DNA of 64,000 nt from Fontivita pretiosa (GCF_050410795.1 NZ_CP191258.1:1488001-1552000), one strand, 5' to 3'. Positions 43,730 through 53,296 are shown, counted from the first letter of the stretch. The notes: generated from the sequence alone by a model not told the origin. Made by a program: numbers and translations.

Positions 43730-44224
43730 ATGGGTATTCGTGAAACGATCAATGAGAAGCCTGGCATGGTTGTGGGGGTCGTGGCGGTTGTGGTCGTGGC
43801 GGCGTTGATCGTCGCGTTTTCCTGGATGAGAGGCAGCGAAGCGGCACCGGCGGCTGCTTCCGGAGTGGCCAAGAGCTGGTACACCGTCGACGACGGCAAG
43901 ACCTGGTTCGCCGACCGCGCCGATCGGATCGTCCCCTTCCAGCACCAGGGCAAAACCGCCTATCGCTGCTACGTCTGGACCGCCGATGGGGGAAAAACGA
44001 AATTCGTCTCGCATCTGGAACGGCTCAAGCCCGCTGTACGCGCGCAATACCAGGACAAGGACACCATCGAACCGTGGCAACTGATCCCCGGATCCGAAGA
44101 GGTCAAGCCCCCCCTCACCGGCGACAGCGGCTGGGTCGATCCCGCCTCGCCTCAGGCCATGCAGATCATGACCCCGCGCGCACCCGACGGCAAAGGAACG
44201 CCCGTGCCCGTGCCGGCTGAGTGA
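43730..44224 (+). CDS. small single-pass membrane protein following the pseudopilin
   Basis: A 164-residue protein with a short cytoplasmic start (MGIRETINEKPG), one hydrophobic helix (MVVGVVAVVVVAALIVAFSW) and a periplasmic domain. WYTVDDGKTWFADRADRIVPF and AYRCYVWTADGGKTKFVSHLERL look like a small beta domain. The tail is proline-rich. The ATG at 43730 is preferred to the one at 43679. It is 54 bases after the pseudopilin and probably in the same transcript. I see related sequences in planctomycetes by pattern memory only, with no named function. Confidence 0.75.
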   Translation: MGIRETINEKPGMVVGVVAVVVVAALIVAFSWMRGSEAAPAAASGVAKSWYTVDDGKTWFADRADRIVPFQHQGKTAYRCYVWTADGGKTKFVSHLERLKPAVRAQYQDKDTIEPWQLIPGSEEVKPPLTGDSGWVDPASPQAMQIMTPRAPDGKGTPVPVPAE

Positions 44225-44270
44225 TTCGCTACCGGCTCGCCAGACTGTCCAGACCGAGATCGGATGTCTC

Positions 44271-45443
44271 TCAGAAATCGCGCTCGCAGTCCGCACGATA
44301 GGGATAACGCTTCAGCAGCTCGTCGCTCACCTCCACACCAAGGCCCGGCTTGGTGCTGGCCAGCAGATATCCGTCCTGGAATCGGACCATCCCGGCCAAG
44401 GGTTCGGTCTGCGGAGGATGCTGTGAGATCGGCCACTCGATCGCCATGACCTTGCCGTCAGCCCATGCGGCGTGAAGGTTCTGGGCAATACCCACCCCTG
44501 CACTCCAGGCATGCAGGCAGACCGGCACGCCCAACTGCTGCGCCGTGCGACAGACCTCAACGGCGCTGGCCGGTCCTCCGACCACCGCCGCATCGGGCTG
44601 TGCCACGCCCAGGGCTTGTGCCTCGAAAAAAGGAGCAAACTCCTCCGGATCGGTAAACGATTCTCCTCCGGCGATCGGCGCCAGTCCCAACCGCTGAAGC
44701 GCCGCGTATCCCTTCACGTCGTAGGTCATTGCAGGTTCTTCAAGGAACCCGATCCGATACGGCGACAGCGCCCGTAGATACTGCTCGGCACGCTGCACCG
44801 ACCAGGTCTGCGGCCGCTGTGGCACGCCGACATCCACAAAGACGGCTGCGTCCGGACCCATGGCCTGGCGCGCGGCGGCGACTCGCTCCACATCCAGCGC
44901 CAGCCGATCCTCCGGAGCCTCATCCAGCCTGCCGCCGCACCGAAGCTTGTACGCCCGGAACCCCTGCTGGCGTACTCGTCTGGCCTGCGCGTAGATCTGC
45001 TCGGGGGAAAAGCTGTTGTCGCCCGCGCTGGCATATGCCAGCACCTTCCCGCCGCCACCCCCGCCACCCAGCACCTGCCACAGCGGTTTGCCCTGTTGCT
45101 GCGCGTACAGGTCGTACACTGCCGACTCGATGGCGCTGATCGCCGCGGCGCCGATTCCGCGCATCGCCCAGTAGCGGTTGCGAAAACGAACCTCGCGGAT
45201 GATCTGGGCGGGGTCATCGCTGCGGCACTGGAGCAACGCCCGCTGAAGTCGCCGCAACGCCGCGATCGTGACCTCGGTGGCGTAACACCCGCTGTACGCC
45301 TCGCCCCAGCCGACAAGCCCGCCTTCCGTGTCAATTCTCACAAACACGCAGTTGCGCACGCCGTTGGCGGGATGATCCGCTGGCGTGTCGGCTCGAACGT
45401 AGGGCGCGGTCAACGGGATCACGGTGACTTGCCGCAGCTTCAT
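44271..45443 (-). CDS. mandelate racemase / muconate lactonizing enzyme family protein
   Basis: A 390-residue enolase-superfamily enzyme. The N-terminal capping domain runs to about residue 120, with SAIESAVYDLYAQQQGKPLWQVLGG typical. The barrel has AYKLRCGG (catalytic Lys; the usual KxK reads KLR), metal ligands in VFVDVG (Asp; normally DxN), GFLEEP (Glu) and AGGESF (Glu), and a late His in CLHAW. It probably dehydrates or epimerises a sugar acid. The altered second Lys and Asn argue against simple assignment to a named dehydratase. It is divergent from the PIG-V-like gene. Confidence 0.85.
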   Translation of the reverse strand: MKLRQVTVIPLTAPYVRADTPADHPANGVRNCVFVRIDTEGGLVGWGEAYSGCYATEVTIAALRRLQRALLQCRSDDPAQIIREVRFRNRYWAMRGIGAAAISAIESAVYDLYAQQQGKPLWQVLGGGGGGGKVLAYASAGDNSFSPEQIYAQARRVRQQGFRAYKLRCGGRLDEAPEDRLALDVERVAAARQAMGPDAAVFVDVGVPQRPQTWSVQRAEQYLRALSPYRIGFLEEPAMTYDVKGYAALQRLGLAPIAGGESFTDPEEFAPFFEAQALGVAQPDAAVVGGPASAVEVCRTAQQLGVPVCLHAWSAGVGIAQNLHAAWADGKVMAIEWPISQHPPQTEPLAGMVRFQDGYLLASTKPGLGVEVSDELLKRYPYRADCERDF

Positions 45444-45572
45444 CGTTATGTCCTTGGCCTGCTCGCGTGCGAGTGTTCACGCAGGGCATGTCAGTTGCCG
45501 AGATCGCGTCAATTGCGATGCGCGCGCCAGCCGTGGGTTTCACGGTCGTCCGGCAGTTGGTCTGATCGCCCG

Positions 45573-45591
45573 CACGGGCGGGACGCCCGTG
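45573..45591. repeat. CACGGGCG/CGCCCGTG inverted repeat
   Basis: A perfect eight-base-pair hairpin with a GGA loop. It matches the end motif of the dispersed repeats at 10.1 and 16.3 kb (TCACGGGCG, GACGCCCGT) and so may be a remnant or minimal member. It lies in the divergent region before the gene at 45688. Confidence 0.7.
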
Positions 45592-45687
45592 ACACAACTC
45601 GGCGCGCTGCCGGAGATCGGGCACAGCCTTCACGCACGGCTGGAACACGGCCGCCTCGGCAGCGCGGTATGATACACCAATCGGATC

Positions 45688-46902
45688 ATGTCCAGCGCAT
45701 CGATCCCCGATCTTCAACGGGCTGGCGGCGCATCGCAGCCGCGGGATGTGTCACGCCAGCATCCCCGCGCCACGGCGAGCCTCGCCGCGTTACGCCGTCT
45801 GGCCGAGCGCGCGCTGCCGCCGATCCTCGCCTTTGCTTTGGCTCGGGGTATCGTGCTGCTCATCGGCGCGATCATCAGAGTCAATGCCGCAGTCCCCGAT
45901 GTCTGGATCACCTGGGACAGTGGCATCTATCGATCGATCTCGCAACACGGGTACACCCTGGTCGCGGCGCCGGGCAAACCCAGCGGTCTGGACGGCTCGG
46001 CGGGGTGGTTCCCGCTGTATCCCTGGCTGGTGCGCGGTTGTGTGGAAATCACTGGCATGCACCACGACGTGGCCATGCTGCTGCTGCCGGCGATCTTCTG
46101 CATGATGAGCCTGCTGTTGTTGTGGGATCGGTTCATTGTTCCGGCAATCCACGACCGCCGGGATCGATGGCTGTGCCTGCTGACGGCGGCCGTATTCCCC
46201 GGCATGATCTACCAGCACGCGCCCTTCCCGATCGCCCAGACCACGTTCTTCATCCTGCTGCACCTTCACCTGATGCGCACGCAGAGTTGGACCTGCGCCG
46301 GACTGGCCGCGGCGCTGGCAGGAATGTCCCATCCCATGGGCTCGCTTCTGGTGGCAACGTCGCTGCTGTGGACGATGCGACCATGCCTGCCACGCCATGA
46401 GCCGATCGATCGGCCAGGCGCTCTGTTGGCCTGTGCCCTGGCCTGTCTGGGCGGCTTTGCGGTGCTGCTGAGCGGGCGAATCGCCGTTGGCGCCTGGGAC
46501 GCCTACTTCGCCGTGCAGTCCAATTTCCAGCACACGATCCAGAATCCCCTGAGCGTGCTGTGGCATCACCTGCGCACGCTGGGACAGAGCTACCGCTTCC
46601 AGCCTCCGTCGCATCAGACGCTGCTGCTGACGCTGATGATGCTGCAACTCGCGGCGACGCTCATGCCGCTGCGCCGCCGCCTCGGCGGGCTGGATCGCCT
46701 GCTGAGCGTGTTCGCGGCCGTCTACTTCGTGTTTCCGCTGTGCATTTCGTTCGTCGCCGAGTATCGCGCCCATGCAACCCTGCTGCCGTGCGCGCTGCTG
46801 CTGCGTCACGTGCCGCGGCGGACGCAGGCGCTGCTGTTGCTGCTGTGCCTGGTGGTCGCGATCGAGATGTCCTGGAGGTATCTGCTGGGGCGCGTGTTCT
46901 GA
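45688..46902 (+). CDS. PIG-V-like membrane mannosyltransferase
   Basis: A 404-residue membrane protein with about nine to ten hydrophobic helices. The segment WITWDSGIYRSISQHGYT, followed by WFPLYPWLVRG, matches the luminal loop of PIG-V/GPI mannosyltransferase-2-like GT-C enzymes, where the Asp in WDS is catalytic. MSHPMGSLL is another conserved stretch. Bacterial homologues probably glycosylate lipids or surface glycans using a lipid-linked donor. No other glycan genes are adjacent. Its stop is two bases from the convergent stop at 46904. Confidence 0.85.
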   Translation: MSSASIPDLQRAGGASQPRDVSRQHPRATASLAALRRLAERALPPILAFALARGIVLLIGAIIRVNAAVPDVWITWDSGIYRSISQHGYTLVAAPGKPSGLDGSAGWFPLYPWLVRGCVEITGMHHDVAMLLLPAIFCMMSLLLLWDRFIVPAIHDRRDRWLCLLTAAVFPGMIYQHAPFPIAQTTFFILLHLHLMRTQSWTCAGLAAALAGMSHPMGSLLVATSLLWTMRPCLPRHEPIDRPGALLACALACLGGFAVLLSGRIAVGAWDAYFAVQSNFQHTIQNPLSVLWHHLRTLGQSYRFQPPSHQTLLLTLMMLQLAATLMPLRRRLGGLDRLLSVFAAVYFVFPLCISFVAEYRAHATLLPCALLLRHVPRRTQALLLLLCLVVAIEMSWRYLLGRVF

Positions 46903-46903
46903 T

Positions 46904-47587
46904 TCACTTCTTTTTCGCCGCGCCGTCGGCCTCGCCGAACTGCGTCTGCTGGTAGATCAGCCCCAGCACGGTCGGGATGAAAATGGCCATCGGCAGGATG
47001 ATCGGCTGGATGAGCATGTTCTCGGTCACGCGCGGCGCGATGCTCTGGTACTTGTAGATCAGCCCCAGGATTCCGAAGATCAGCATCACCGATCCCTGGA
47101 GGCTGGTATACATCATCACGCTGCCGCGGAAGAGGATGAACGAGATCAGTCCGAAGAACACCAGCCCCGTCAGCGCCCCAGCCCAGCATAACTCCGGCTG
47201 AAGCCCCACGGCGCGCCAGACACTTGCTCCCAGCAGCGCGCCGAAGACCCCGCCCATGAACGCCACGGCGTACTTCATCAGCGGCCAGGTGACGGCGGCG
47301 GCGAGAAACGCGCCCATGCAGGCGCCGGCGAAGAAGCTGCCGCCGATCGCTCCAATCCGTCCGCCGATCAGCGCCCCCAGCACCGCCGCATTCAATGTCA
47401 CCAGCGTCTTGAAGATGTACCACCCGAACAACAGGTAGACCATCCCGCCGATCACCAGGATGGCCGCCACCCCCGGCGTCATCTGCTGGCACCAGGCCAG
47501 CACATCCGTTTGTGCCGGCCAGTGCGACGGCAACCGCAGCGTCTGGAGCAAATGTCCTGCAAAAGATGGCTGTGTTGCGGGATCCAT
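46904..47587 (-). CDS. multi-pass membrane protein (TM198-like)
   Basis: A 227-residue protein with seven or so hydrophobic segments. Glycine-rich helices such as AAVLGALIGGRIGAIGGSFFAGACMGAFLAAAVTW and FMGGVFGALLGASVW resemble the TM7S3/TM198-like (DUF4203) fold. It ends in a lysine cluster. It lies 54 bases downstream of a second protein of similar character (47641-48405), so the two may be ancient paralogues or partners in one membrane complex. No function is known. Confidence 0.7.
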   Translation of the reverse strand: MDPATQPSFAGHLLQTLRLPSHWPAQTDVLAWCQQMTPGVAAILVIGGMVYLLFGWYIFKTLVTLNAAVLGALIGGRIGAIGGSFFAGACMGAFLAAAVTWPLMKYAVAFMGGVFGALLGASVWRAVGLQPELCWAGALTGLVFFGLISFILFRGSVMMYTSLQGSVMLIFGILGLIYKYQSIAPRVTENMLIQPIILPMAIFIPTVLGLIYQQTQFGEADGAAKKK

Positions 47588-47640
47588 GATCCGTCAATCG
47601 CCGCTATCGTCGGTCAAGTCTGCCAGTCTGGCCTATCAGG

Positions 47641-48405
47641 TCAGTCGTCATCGTCAAAGTCATCGTCGCGCGAGCGGTGGTTCGATTTCCGCTTTCCAGT
47701 GAATCCCGCAGCCGCTGGGCGCGGGCCAAGCTTCCACTGCACAATCGACCCAAGCGCCACCAGCAGCGTCAGCAACGCAAGCTGCGCCCACAACGGAGAA
47801 GGCACATGCACGAGCCACTCGGGCCTGCCAAAATCCACCGCCGCCACTCCCATCCCGGCCAGAAGCGTCACGCCTGCCATGCTCCAGGCCAGGACCCGCG
47901 AGACATTCGGCCAGATGATCGCCAGTCCCAGACCGCTGACCATCGCGGTGGCGCAGGCATAGGGCATGATGCGGGTCACGTCCGCAGGCATGCTCCGCCA
48001 GACCTCCGCCAGATACGAAAAGATCGTCTGTCCGCGTTGTACGTCCGGCCAGCTCCAGGCCACCCCGTGGCGGAATCCGATCCAGCACGCCATCGCCGCC
48101 CACAGCGCCAGCACCGTCCCCAACCCGATCCCCACCCACATCCCGTGCAGCACGTATCCCGTCACGCCCAGCAGCAGCGCCCCGCCCACCGCCGGACCAG
48201 CCCCGCTGATCTCCCAGCCGCACCAGACCGGAAGGTGCATACCCACCGTCGCGCCCAGCAACACCGTCAGCAGGGTGACGATCGGGCGGCTGAATCGCGA
48301 GCCGACGATCCACAGCCCCGCGCCCACCAGACACCCGGCTATCGCCACGATCAACGCCACCGTCCCCACGTCATCCGGCAGAAGATCGATCAGGTCCTGA
48401 ACCAT
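47641..48405 (-). CDS. multi-pass membrane protein with acidic tail (TM198-like)
   Basis: A 254-residue protein starting MVQDLIDLLPDDVGTVALIVAIAGCLVGAGLW. About eight hydrophobic segments occur, with the glycine pattern TLLTVLLGATVGMHLPVWCG typical of the TM7S3/TM198-like domain. The C-terminus is charged and short (KRKSNHRSRDDDFDDDD), echoing in miniature the acidic end of the protein at 22986. It is encoded immediately upstream of the companion membrane protein and is probably co-transcribed with it. The function is unknown. Confidence 0.7.
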   Translation of the reverse strand: MVQDLIDLLPDDVGTVALIVAIAGCLVGAGLWIVGSRFSRPIVTLLTVLLGATVGMHLPVWCGWEISGAGPAVGGALLLGVTGYVLHGMWVGIGLGTVLALWAAMACWIGFRHGVAWSWPDVQRGQTIFSYLAEVWRSMPADVTRIMPYACATAMVSGLGLAIIWPNVSRVLAWSMAGVTLLAGMGVAAVDFGRPEWLVHVPSPLWAQLALLTLLVALGSIVQWKLGPRPAAAGFTGKRKSNHRSRDDDFDDDD

Positions 48406-48556
48406 GCGTAAACCTCTGACCCCCGGCTGCACGCGAGGGCAAGCGCCTCTTGATCGTTATCGGGCGGATGGGGCGCAGAACTTTTGAGCAATCCCCTGGG
48501 GTAACACAGCAAGCCCACCGGATCGACCCGCGCCTGCGACAGGCTCGGATTCGGTG

Positions 48557-50149
48557 CTATCGGCCGCGCGCCGCCCGGCGCGCGACCCACTCGACCAGCG
48601 TGCGAACGCCCCAGCCGGTGGCCCCCTTGCGGTAATACGGCAGCTCCTTGTCGGTGTCCGCGACCCCGGCAATGTCCAGATGCGCCCATGGAACCGAGTT
48701 GTCTTCAGGCACGAAATGACTGAGGAATGCCCCGCCCTGAAGCGGATGGCCTTCTCTGCCGGCGCTGTTGACGATATCGGCCACGTCGCTCTTGAGCTGC
48801 TCGCGCTGTTCGGGTCCCAGCGGCAGCCGCCACATTTTCTCGCCGGTCAGCTCGCTGATTTCGTTCAGCTCCTTGACCAGCGCATCGCTGTTGCTGAACA
48901 CGCCCGCCATCGTCTTGCCCAGCGCCACGACCACCCCGCCGGTGAGGGTAGCCAGATCGATGACGGCGGCGGGCTTGTAGGTCTCGATGCCCCAGGCCAG
49001 TGCGTCGCCGAGCACCAGTCGCCCTTCCGCATCGGTGTTGGTGACCTCGACGGTTACGCCGTTGTACATGCGCAGGATGTCACCGGGACGGTAGGCGGTG
49101 TCGCTGATGTGGTTTTCGGCGCTGGAGAGGATGCCGACGACGTGAACCGGCAGCTTGAGCCGCGCCACCGCGCACATCAGCCCCAGCACCGCCATCCCGC
49201 CGCACTTGTCGAAGACCATCCGGCCCATCTTCTCCGCCGGCTTGATCGATATCCCGCCGGTGTCGAATGTGATCGCCTTGCCCACGACCAGCAACGGGCG
49301 CGACCCGCCGTCGCTGCCCGATCGGGTCAAAGGACGATGTTCCAGGATGATCAATCTCGGCGGTGTGATGCTGGAGCCCGCGCCCACGGCGAGGATCCCG
49401 CCCATGCCCAGCTTGCGCATCTGCCTCTCATCCAGCACGCGACAACGCAACCCCACCTGCCGCGCCAGATCCTGCGCCACTCGCGCCAGTGCCGGGGGGT
49501 TGATGTCATTGCCCGGACGAAACGCGATGGTGCGGGCATAGTTCTGCGCTTCGGCGATGATCGTGGCGCGCTGAACCGCGGGGCCGACCTGTTTCTTCGC
49601 CGATGCCGCCGTCGCCAGAACCGTCAGGGCCACGGCTCGCCGATCGCTCTGCTCGTCCTCGCCATTCTGCTGCTTCCTGGAGGCGCTGCCGCGGTACTCG
49701 TCGTAGTCGAATGAGGCCAGCAGGAACCCGCTCACCGAAGCTTCGGCACCGCTGAAGCCCGGCGTCTTGAGCACCGGGGGCACCATCGCCACGCGCCAGA
49801 CGCGATGCCGCCTGACGGCCCGGGCGACGGCGCCGGCGGCCTGCCGCACCGCCTCCGGATCCAGCTTCCCGGGCTTGCCCACCCCCGCCGCGAACAGTCG
49901 CAGCACCCGCGGGCGCTTGCCGCGCGGCGTGGGCAGATCGATCAGATCGAAGACGACTTCCCTGGCCTTGCCGCGCGCAACCTTCACGTCGATCAATCGC
50001 CTGAGCGCACGCAACATCGCCGCATCGAGCAGGTGCGGCGCGTCGCCACAGATCTGCCCGCCGTCGGTCACGAAGACCGCGACTGCATCGGCGGCGGAGG
50101 GCACCGCCGTCTTCACCTCGACTGTTACACGGGTGCTGGTCGGAATCAT
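48557..50149 (-). CDS. pepA: leucyl aminopeptidase (M17)
   Basis: Cytosolic aminopeptidase of 530 residues. The N-terminal macro-like domain runs to about residue 190, with a charged QQNGEDEQSDRR linker near 160-175. The catalytic domain carries VGKAITFDTGGISIKPAEKMGRMVFDKCGG (Lys and Asp ligands) and the family signature NTDAEGRLVLGDAL with Asp/Glu ligands and catalytic Arg. WGVRTLVEW ends the fold. It removes N-terminal residues from peptides with two metal ions, probably as a hexamer. It may also bind DNA as in E. coli PepA, but that is unproven here. Confidence 0.95.
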   Translation of the reverse strand: MIPTSTRVTVEVKTAVPSAADAVAVFVTDGGQICGDAPHLLDAAMLRALRRLIDVKVARGKAREVVFDLIDLPTPRGKRPRVLRLFAAGVGKPGKLDPEAVRQAAGAVARAVRRHRVWRVAMVPPVLKTPGFSGAEASVSGFLLASFDYDEYRGSASRKQQNGEDEQSDRRAVALTVLATAASAKKQVGPAVQRATIIAEAQNYARTIAFRPGNDINPPALARVAQDLARQVGLRCRVLDERQMRKLGMGGILAVGAGSSITPPRLIILEHRPLTRSGSDGGSRPLLVVGKAITFDTGGISIKPAEKMGRMVFDKCGGMAVLGLMCAVARLKLPVHVVGILSSAENHISDTAYRPGDILRMYNGVTVEVTNTDAEGRLVLGDALAWGIETYKPAAVIDLATLTGGVVVALGKTMAGVFSNSDALVKELNEISELTGEKMWRLPLGPEQREQLKSDVADIVNSAGREGHPLQGGAFLSHFVPEDNSVPWAHLDIAGVADTDKELPYYRKGATGWGVRTLVEWVARRAARGR

Positions 50150-50232
50150 GCCCGGCGAGTATACGCAATCCGCCGGAATGCGGAATGTCGATGTGGATCT
50201 GAATCCCGCGCGAATGCCGCGGCGTCAGCGCC

Positions 50233-50811
50233 TCAGCCGCCCAGCTCACGCAGCCGATGCGGATCCAGCCCGCGGCGCAGGGCCATTTCGCGGCCCAGAC
50301 GCTCAAGCTGCGGGGCGCTGAGCAGCCGCTGCGCCAGAGGGAACAGCTCGTGATCCTCAATCAGAATGTGCTGGCGATAGAGGCGGGCAAGGCGACTCAG
50401 CAGCGTGCCCAGCCGCCTTACCTGCGGCTGTGCCAGCGGACCCTGGTCCAGCCAGCGGCGACACCAGTGCCGCACCTGCGCGTGAAGCTCGCCTGCCAGC
50501 ACGTGATCGGTTTCCAGCGCCTCCAGCCTGGCCAGAGCGCTGCGCAGCTCCGGCTCTTCCGCCCGCGCGCGCAGCAGCGGAAACAGCGATCGCTCCTCGT
50601 CTTCGGTGTGTCGCGGGGCGGCGGTCTCGAAGTAGCGCAGGGCGCTCTCCAGTGCTTCGCGCTGGGCCAGCGACAACGCCCCGCCCGCGGTGTCGCGCAG
50701 CACCTGATGGATCGTGTCCAAAAAATGCTCGATTCTGCGATGACAATCTGAGAGCAGACCCAGGGGCTGGTCAAAACCATGCAGCGGTGGATCGCCAAGG
50801 GCTACGGGCAT
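50233..50811 (-). CDS. hemerythrin HHE-domain protein
   Basis: A 192-residue four-helix protein. Metal-ligand histidines and acids fall in the expected order: DCHRRIEHFLDTIH, RHTEDEERSLFPLL (HxxxE), ETDHVLAGELH, and YRQHILIEDHELFPLAQRLL (HxxxED). This is the DUF438/HHE type that binds a di-iron site and can sense or store oxygen or nitric oxide, or protect iron-sulfur proteins. No partner domain is attached. It is followed by pepA on the same strand with an 83-base gap. Confidence 0.9.
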   Translation of the reverse strand: MPVALGDPPLHGFDQPLGLLSDCHRRIEHFLDTIHQVLRDTAGGALSLAQREALESALRYFETAAPRHTEDEERSLFPLLRARAEEPELRSALARLEALETDHVLAGELHAQVRHWCRRWLDQGPLAQPQVRRLGTLLSRLARLYRQHILIEDHELFPLAQRLLSAPQLERLGREMALRRGLDPHRLRELGG

Positions 50812-51111
50812 GGGAACAAGACCTCACTTTCCGCGCGACGCGATTGGCACAGGTCGCGCACGCACAGTATAGCCCGCCAAATCTGGATATCAAGGTATAG
50901 ACATCCACAATTTGCTCCCCGCTCTGTCCCCGCGCCACGCGGCCTGGGGGCTGAATTGCGCGCAATGCCAGCCGCATCAACTCAAGCCTCGGCTCCGCCC
51001 AGGCCTGCGCAACAGAAAATGATCGCACACCAGCGGCGCAGCGTCGCTGAGAAGCCCCCACCGGGCAGGCTCGGCAGACTCAACAGGTGATGACGATGGC
51101 TTGGGTGTGGG
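50812..51111. other. intergenic region between FHA and hemerythrin genes
   Basis: About 300 bases without a convincing gene. It must contain the minus-strand promoter for the hemerythrin gene. A TATAGC/TATAG-rich patch near 50869-50900 (reads CTATACC/GCTATAC on the minus strand) is a candidate -10 area. No repeat or RNA motif was recognised. Confidence 0.35.
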
Positions 51112-51705
51112 CTACGCCTGCTGTCCGTGATGCGACTGTTCCAGGTCGATGACCATGGCGTCGGCGGGTACCTGGGAGTCGGAATTCTCCAAGACCGACA
51201 TCGGATCGAACTCGGCGGGCTCGGCGGCCGGGCGGGCCGTGGTGGCGTCGGACTGCCCGTTGCCATTGCCGCGGCGATGCGATGCGTCGGCGTCCATCGT
51301 GCCGGTGGGGATGCCCGAATCCTCCACGGATTCTGCCTGACCGCTGCCTTCGTTCTTCACGAGCTCGGCCACCGGCACCGCCAGCCGCGGCACCAGCTCC
51401 TCATCCGGCGGCAGACCGTCAAGCTGCACCACGAACGCGATCGACCCGACCTGGATCGTGTCGCCCGGCTGAATGATCGCCTCCTGCACGCGACGTCCGT
51501 TGTGGAATGTGCCGTTGGAGCTGCCAAGGTCCTCGAGCTTGAGCGTCTGGCCCTGCTTGATCAGCCGACAATGCTTTCGCGAAACGTCTCCCAGGGCAAT
51601 ACGCAGGTCACAATCCTCCTTGCGGCCGATCACCGTCACGTCCTTGTGCAGGGAAAAACTGCGTCGATCCCCATCGGAACGGAACATCGCCAGGACAACT
51701 TGCAT
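51112..51705 (-). CDS. FHA-domain protein
   Basis: A 197-residue protein starting MQVVLAMFRSDGDRRSFSLHKD. The forkhead-associated domain spans about residues 1-95, with GRKEDCDLRIALGDVSRKHCRLI (GR, and the SxxH motif as SRKH) and DLGSSNGTFHNGRRV (NG). FHA domains bind phosphothreonine peptides, usually from Ser/Thr kinases, which planctomycetes have in large numbers. The rest is an acidic, Ala/Glu/Pro-rich flexible tail. It is the only gene in its unit; the kinase partner is unknown. Confidence 0.92.
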   Translation of the reverse strand: MQVVLAMFRSDGDRRSFSLHKDVTVIGRKEDCDLRIALGDVSRKHCRLIKQGQTLKLEDLGSSNGTFHNGRRVQEAIIQPGDTIQVGSIAFVVQLDGLPPDEELVPRLAVPVAELVKNEGSGQAESVEDSGIPTGTMDADASHRRGNGNGQSDATTARPAAEPAEFDPMSVLENSDSQVPADAMVIDLEQSHHGQQA

Positions 51706-51844
51706 GTGGGTGACCTCATCCGAAATTCGCCGCAATTCAGGTCCGGCGGGCCCCTGAGCGCGCGAAAGCAGAAAGGTTAAGTCCGCTTCGTCGGTCTATG
51801 GATAAGTTTACCGTTTTTTACAGGACGGGGCAACCCGTTTCCAT

Positions 51845-51890
51845 GGCAAACGCAGGGGCTGGCTGATGTGCGCCAGCTCAAACGTTTGCC
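51845..51890 (+). other. nested hairpin in the hemW leader region
   Basis: An outer stem GGCAAACG/CGTTTGCC (51845-51852, 51883-51890) encloses an inner stem GCTGGC/GCCAGC (51858-51863, 51872-51877). It ends 60 bases before the hemW start and also lies upstream of the divergent FHA gene. It could be a regulatory RNA fold or an operator. Confidence 0.5.
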
Positions 51891-51950
51891 AGTTGCCGCC
51901 ATCTCGCCCGAGGACACATCGGGATCTGCCCGACGTATGATTGGCTGCCC

Positions 51951-53198
51951 GTGCTTACGACCGGCTCACTGTCCATTCTTCAGCCCCAGGCGCCGGCCGC
52001 CGCGGCGGCCACGCCAATACTGAATCCGCGCGCATTGCCAAAGACTCGGGTTGTCGGACTTTATGTTCATGTCCCCTTCTGCTCCCATAAGTGCCACTAC
52101 TGCGACTTCTACAGCATTACCCGGCAAAACGTCGAGCGCATGCGGCGGTTTGTCGATCGCGTCCTGATCGAGGCGCAGATCTGGACGGACAACCCCGGAC
52201 CTGTCTGCCGGCCACGCACCGTCTTCTTTGGCGGTGGCACGCCCACGCTGCTGCCGCCGGACCTGATGCTTCGCCTGATCGAAGGCTTGCGGCAGAGATT
52301 CGATTTTTCCCACGTGCAAGAGTTCACCGTGGAAGCCAACCCCGCCAGCGTTTCGCTGGAGTATTGCCGGATGCTGCGGTCTGTCGGGGTCGATCGCATC
52401 AGCTTCGGAGCACAAAGCTTCGATCCCCGCGAGCTGGCCACGCTGGAACGTCACCATCATCCCGACGACGTGCCTGGCAGCATCGAGATGGCGCGACAGG
52501 CTGGTTTTGTTCGCATCAACATCGATCTGATTTATGCGATTCCCGGTCAGAGCCTTGATTCCTGGGCCTGGTCGCTGGATCGCGCCATCGCGCTGGGATT
52601 GACGCACTACTCGTGCTACGGGCTGACCTACGAGCCTAACACGCCGCTGGCGGTCAAGAGACGACTGGGACAGATCCAGGCAGTGCCCGAGGAGCTGGAG
52701 CTGTCGATGCTGCACCTGGCCCGACGCAGGCTTACCGAGATCGGTTGTCCGCCTTACGAAATCAGCAACTATGCCGCCGCCGGACAGCACTGCCAGCACA
52801 ATCTGGTTTACTGGACGGGCCAGGACTACATTGGGCTTGGTCCGGCGGCCGCCTCACACATCCAGGGATATCGCTTCCGCAATCGCCCGCACCTCGGTGA
52901 ATGGGAACAGGCGATCGATGCGGGGATCTTGCCGGCAGGCGAGCTGGAGATTCTGGACCCGCTGCGTCGGGCCGGAGAGCTGGTGATGCTCCAGTTGCGT
53001 CTGACCCGCGGCGTGGAGTTTGCCGATTTTGCCGCCCGCAGCGGTTATGACGCTCGTCAGCTTTACGCCGATCAGTTGGACCGATTCGGTCGTGCCGGAC
53101 TGCTCCAGATCGACGAACGCGGTTTTCGGCTCACCGAGGCGGGTTTGAACGTTGCCGACGCCATCGCCGCCGAGTTTTTGGCGCCGCAGGCCCGATAA
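51951..53198 (+). CDS. hemW: HemW-type radical SAM protein (haem chaperone)
   Basis: A 415-residue protein beginning at a GTG (51951); no in-frame ATG is suitable. A low-complexity 30-residue lead precedes VVGLYVHVPFCSHKCHYCDFYS, in which C44, C48 and C51 bind the 4Fe-4S cluster. It was long annotated as oxygen-independent coproporphyrinogen oxidase, but this shorter subfamily (HemW) binds and inserts haem. FFGGGTPTLLPPDLMLRLI, RISFGAQSFD and the C-terminal winged region (FGRAGLLQIDERGFRLTEAG) are characteristic. True HemN has a longer N-terminus. Confidence 0.93.
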   Translation: MLTTGSLSILQPQAPAAAAATPILNPRALPKTRVVGLYVHVPFCSHKCHYCDFYSITRQNVERMRRFVDRVLIEAQIWTDNPGPVCRPRTVFFGGGTPTLLPPDLMLRLIEGLRQRFDFSHVQEFTVEANPASVSLEYCRMLRSVGVDRISFGAQSFDPRELATLERHHHPDDVPGSIEMARQAGFVRINIDLIYAIPGQSLDSWAWSLDRAIALGLTHYSCYGLTYEPNTPLAVKRRLGQIQAVPEELELSMLHLARRRLTEIGCPPYEISNYAAAGQHCQHNLVYWTGQDYIGLGPAAASHIQGYRFRNRPHLGEWEQAIDAGILPAGELEILDPLRRAGELVMLQLRLTRGVEFADFAARSGYDARQLYADQLDRFGRAGLLQIDERGFRLTEAGLNVADAIAAEFLAPQAR

Positions 53199-53296
53199 CC
53201 GCCCGTCGCCTCGCCGGCCGCGAGGAAGATTTTTCCCTTCGCTTCGCGACTTCGCCTACCTAAACGGCGCCGCCTTCACCGTCGATATCAGCCGTA

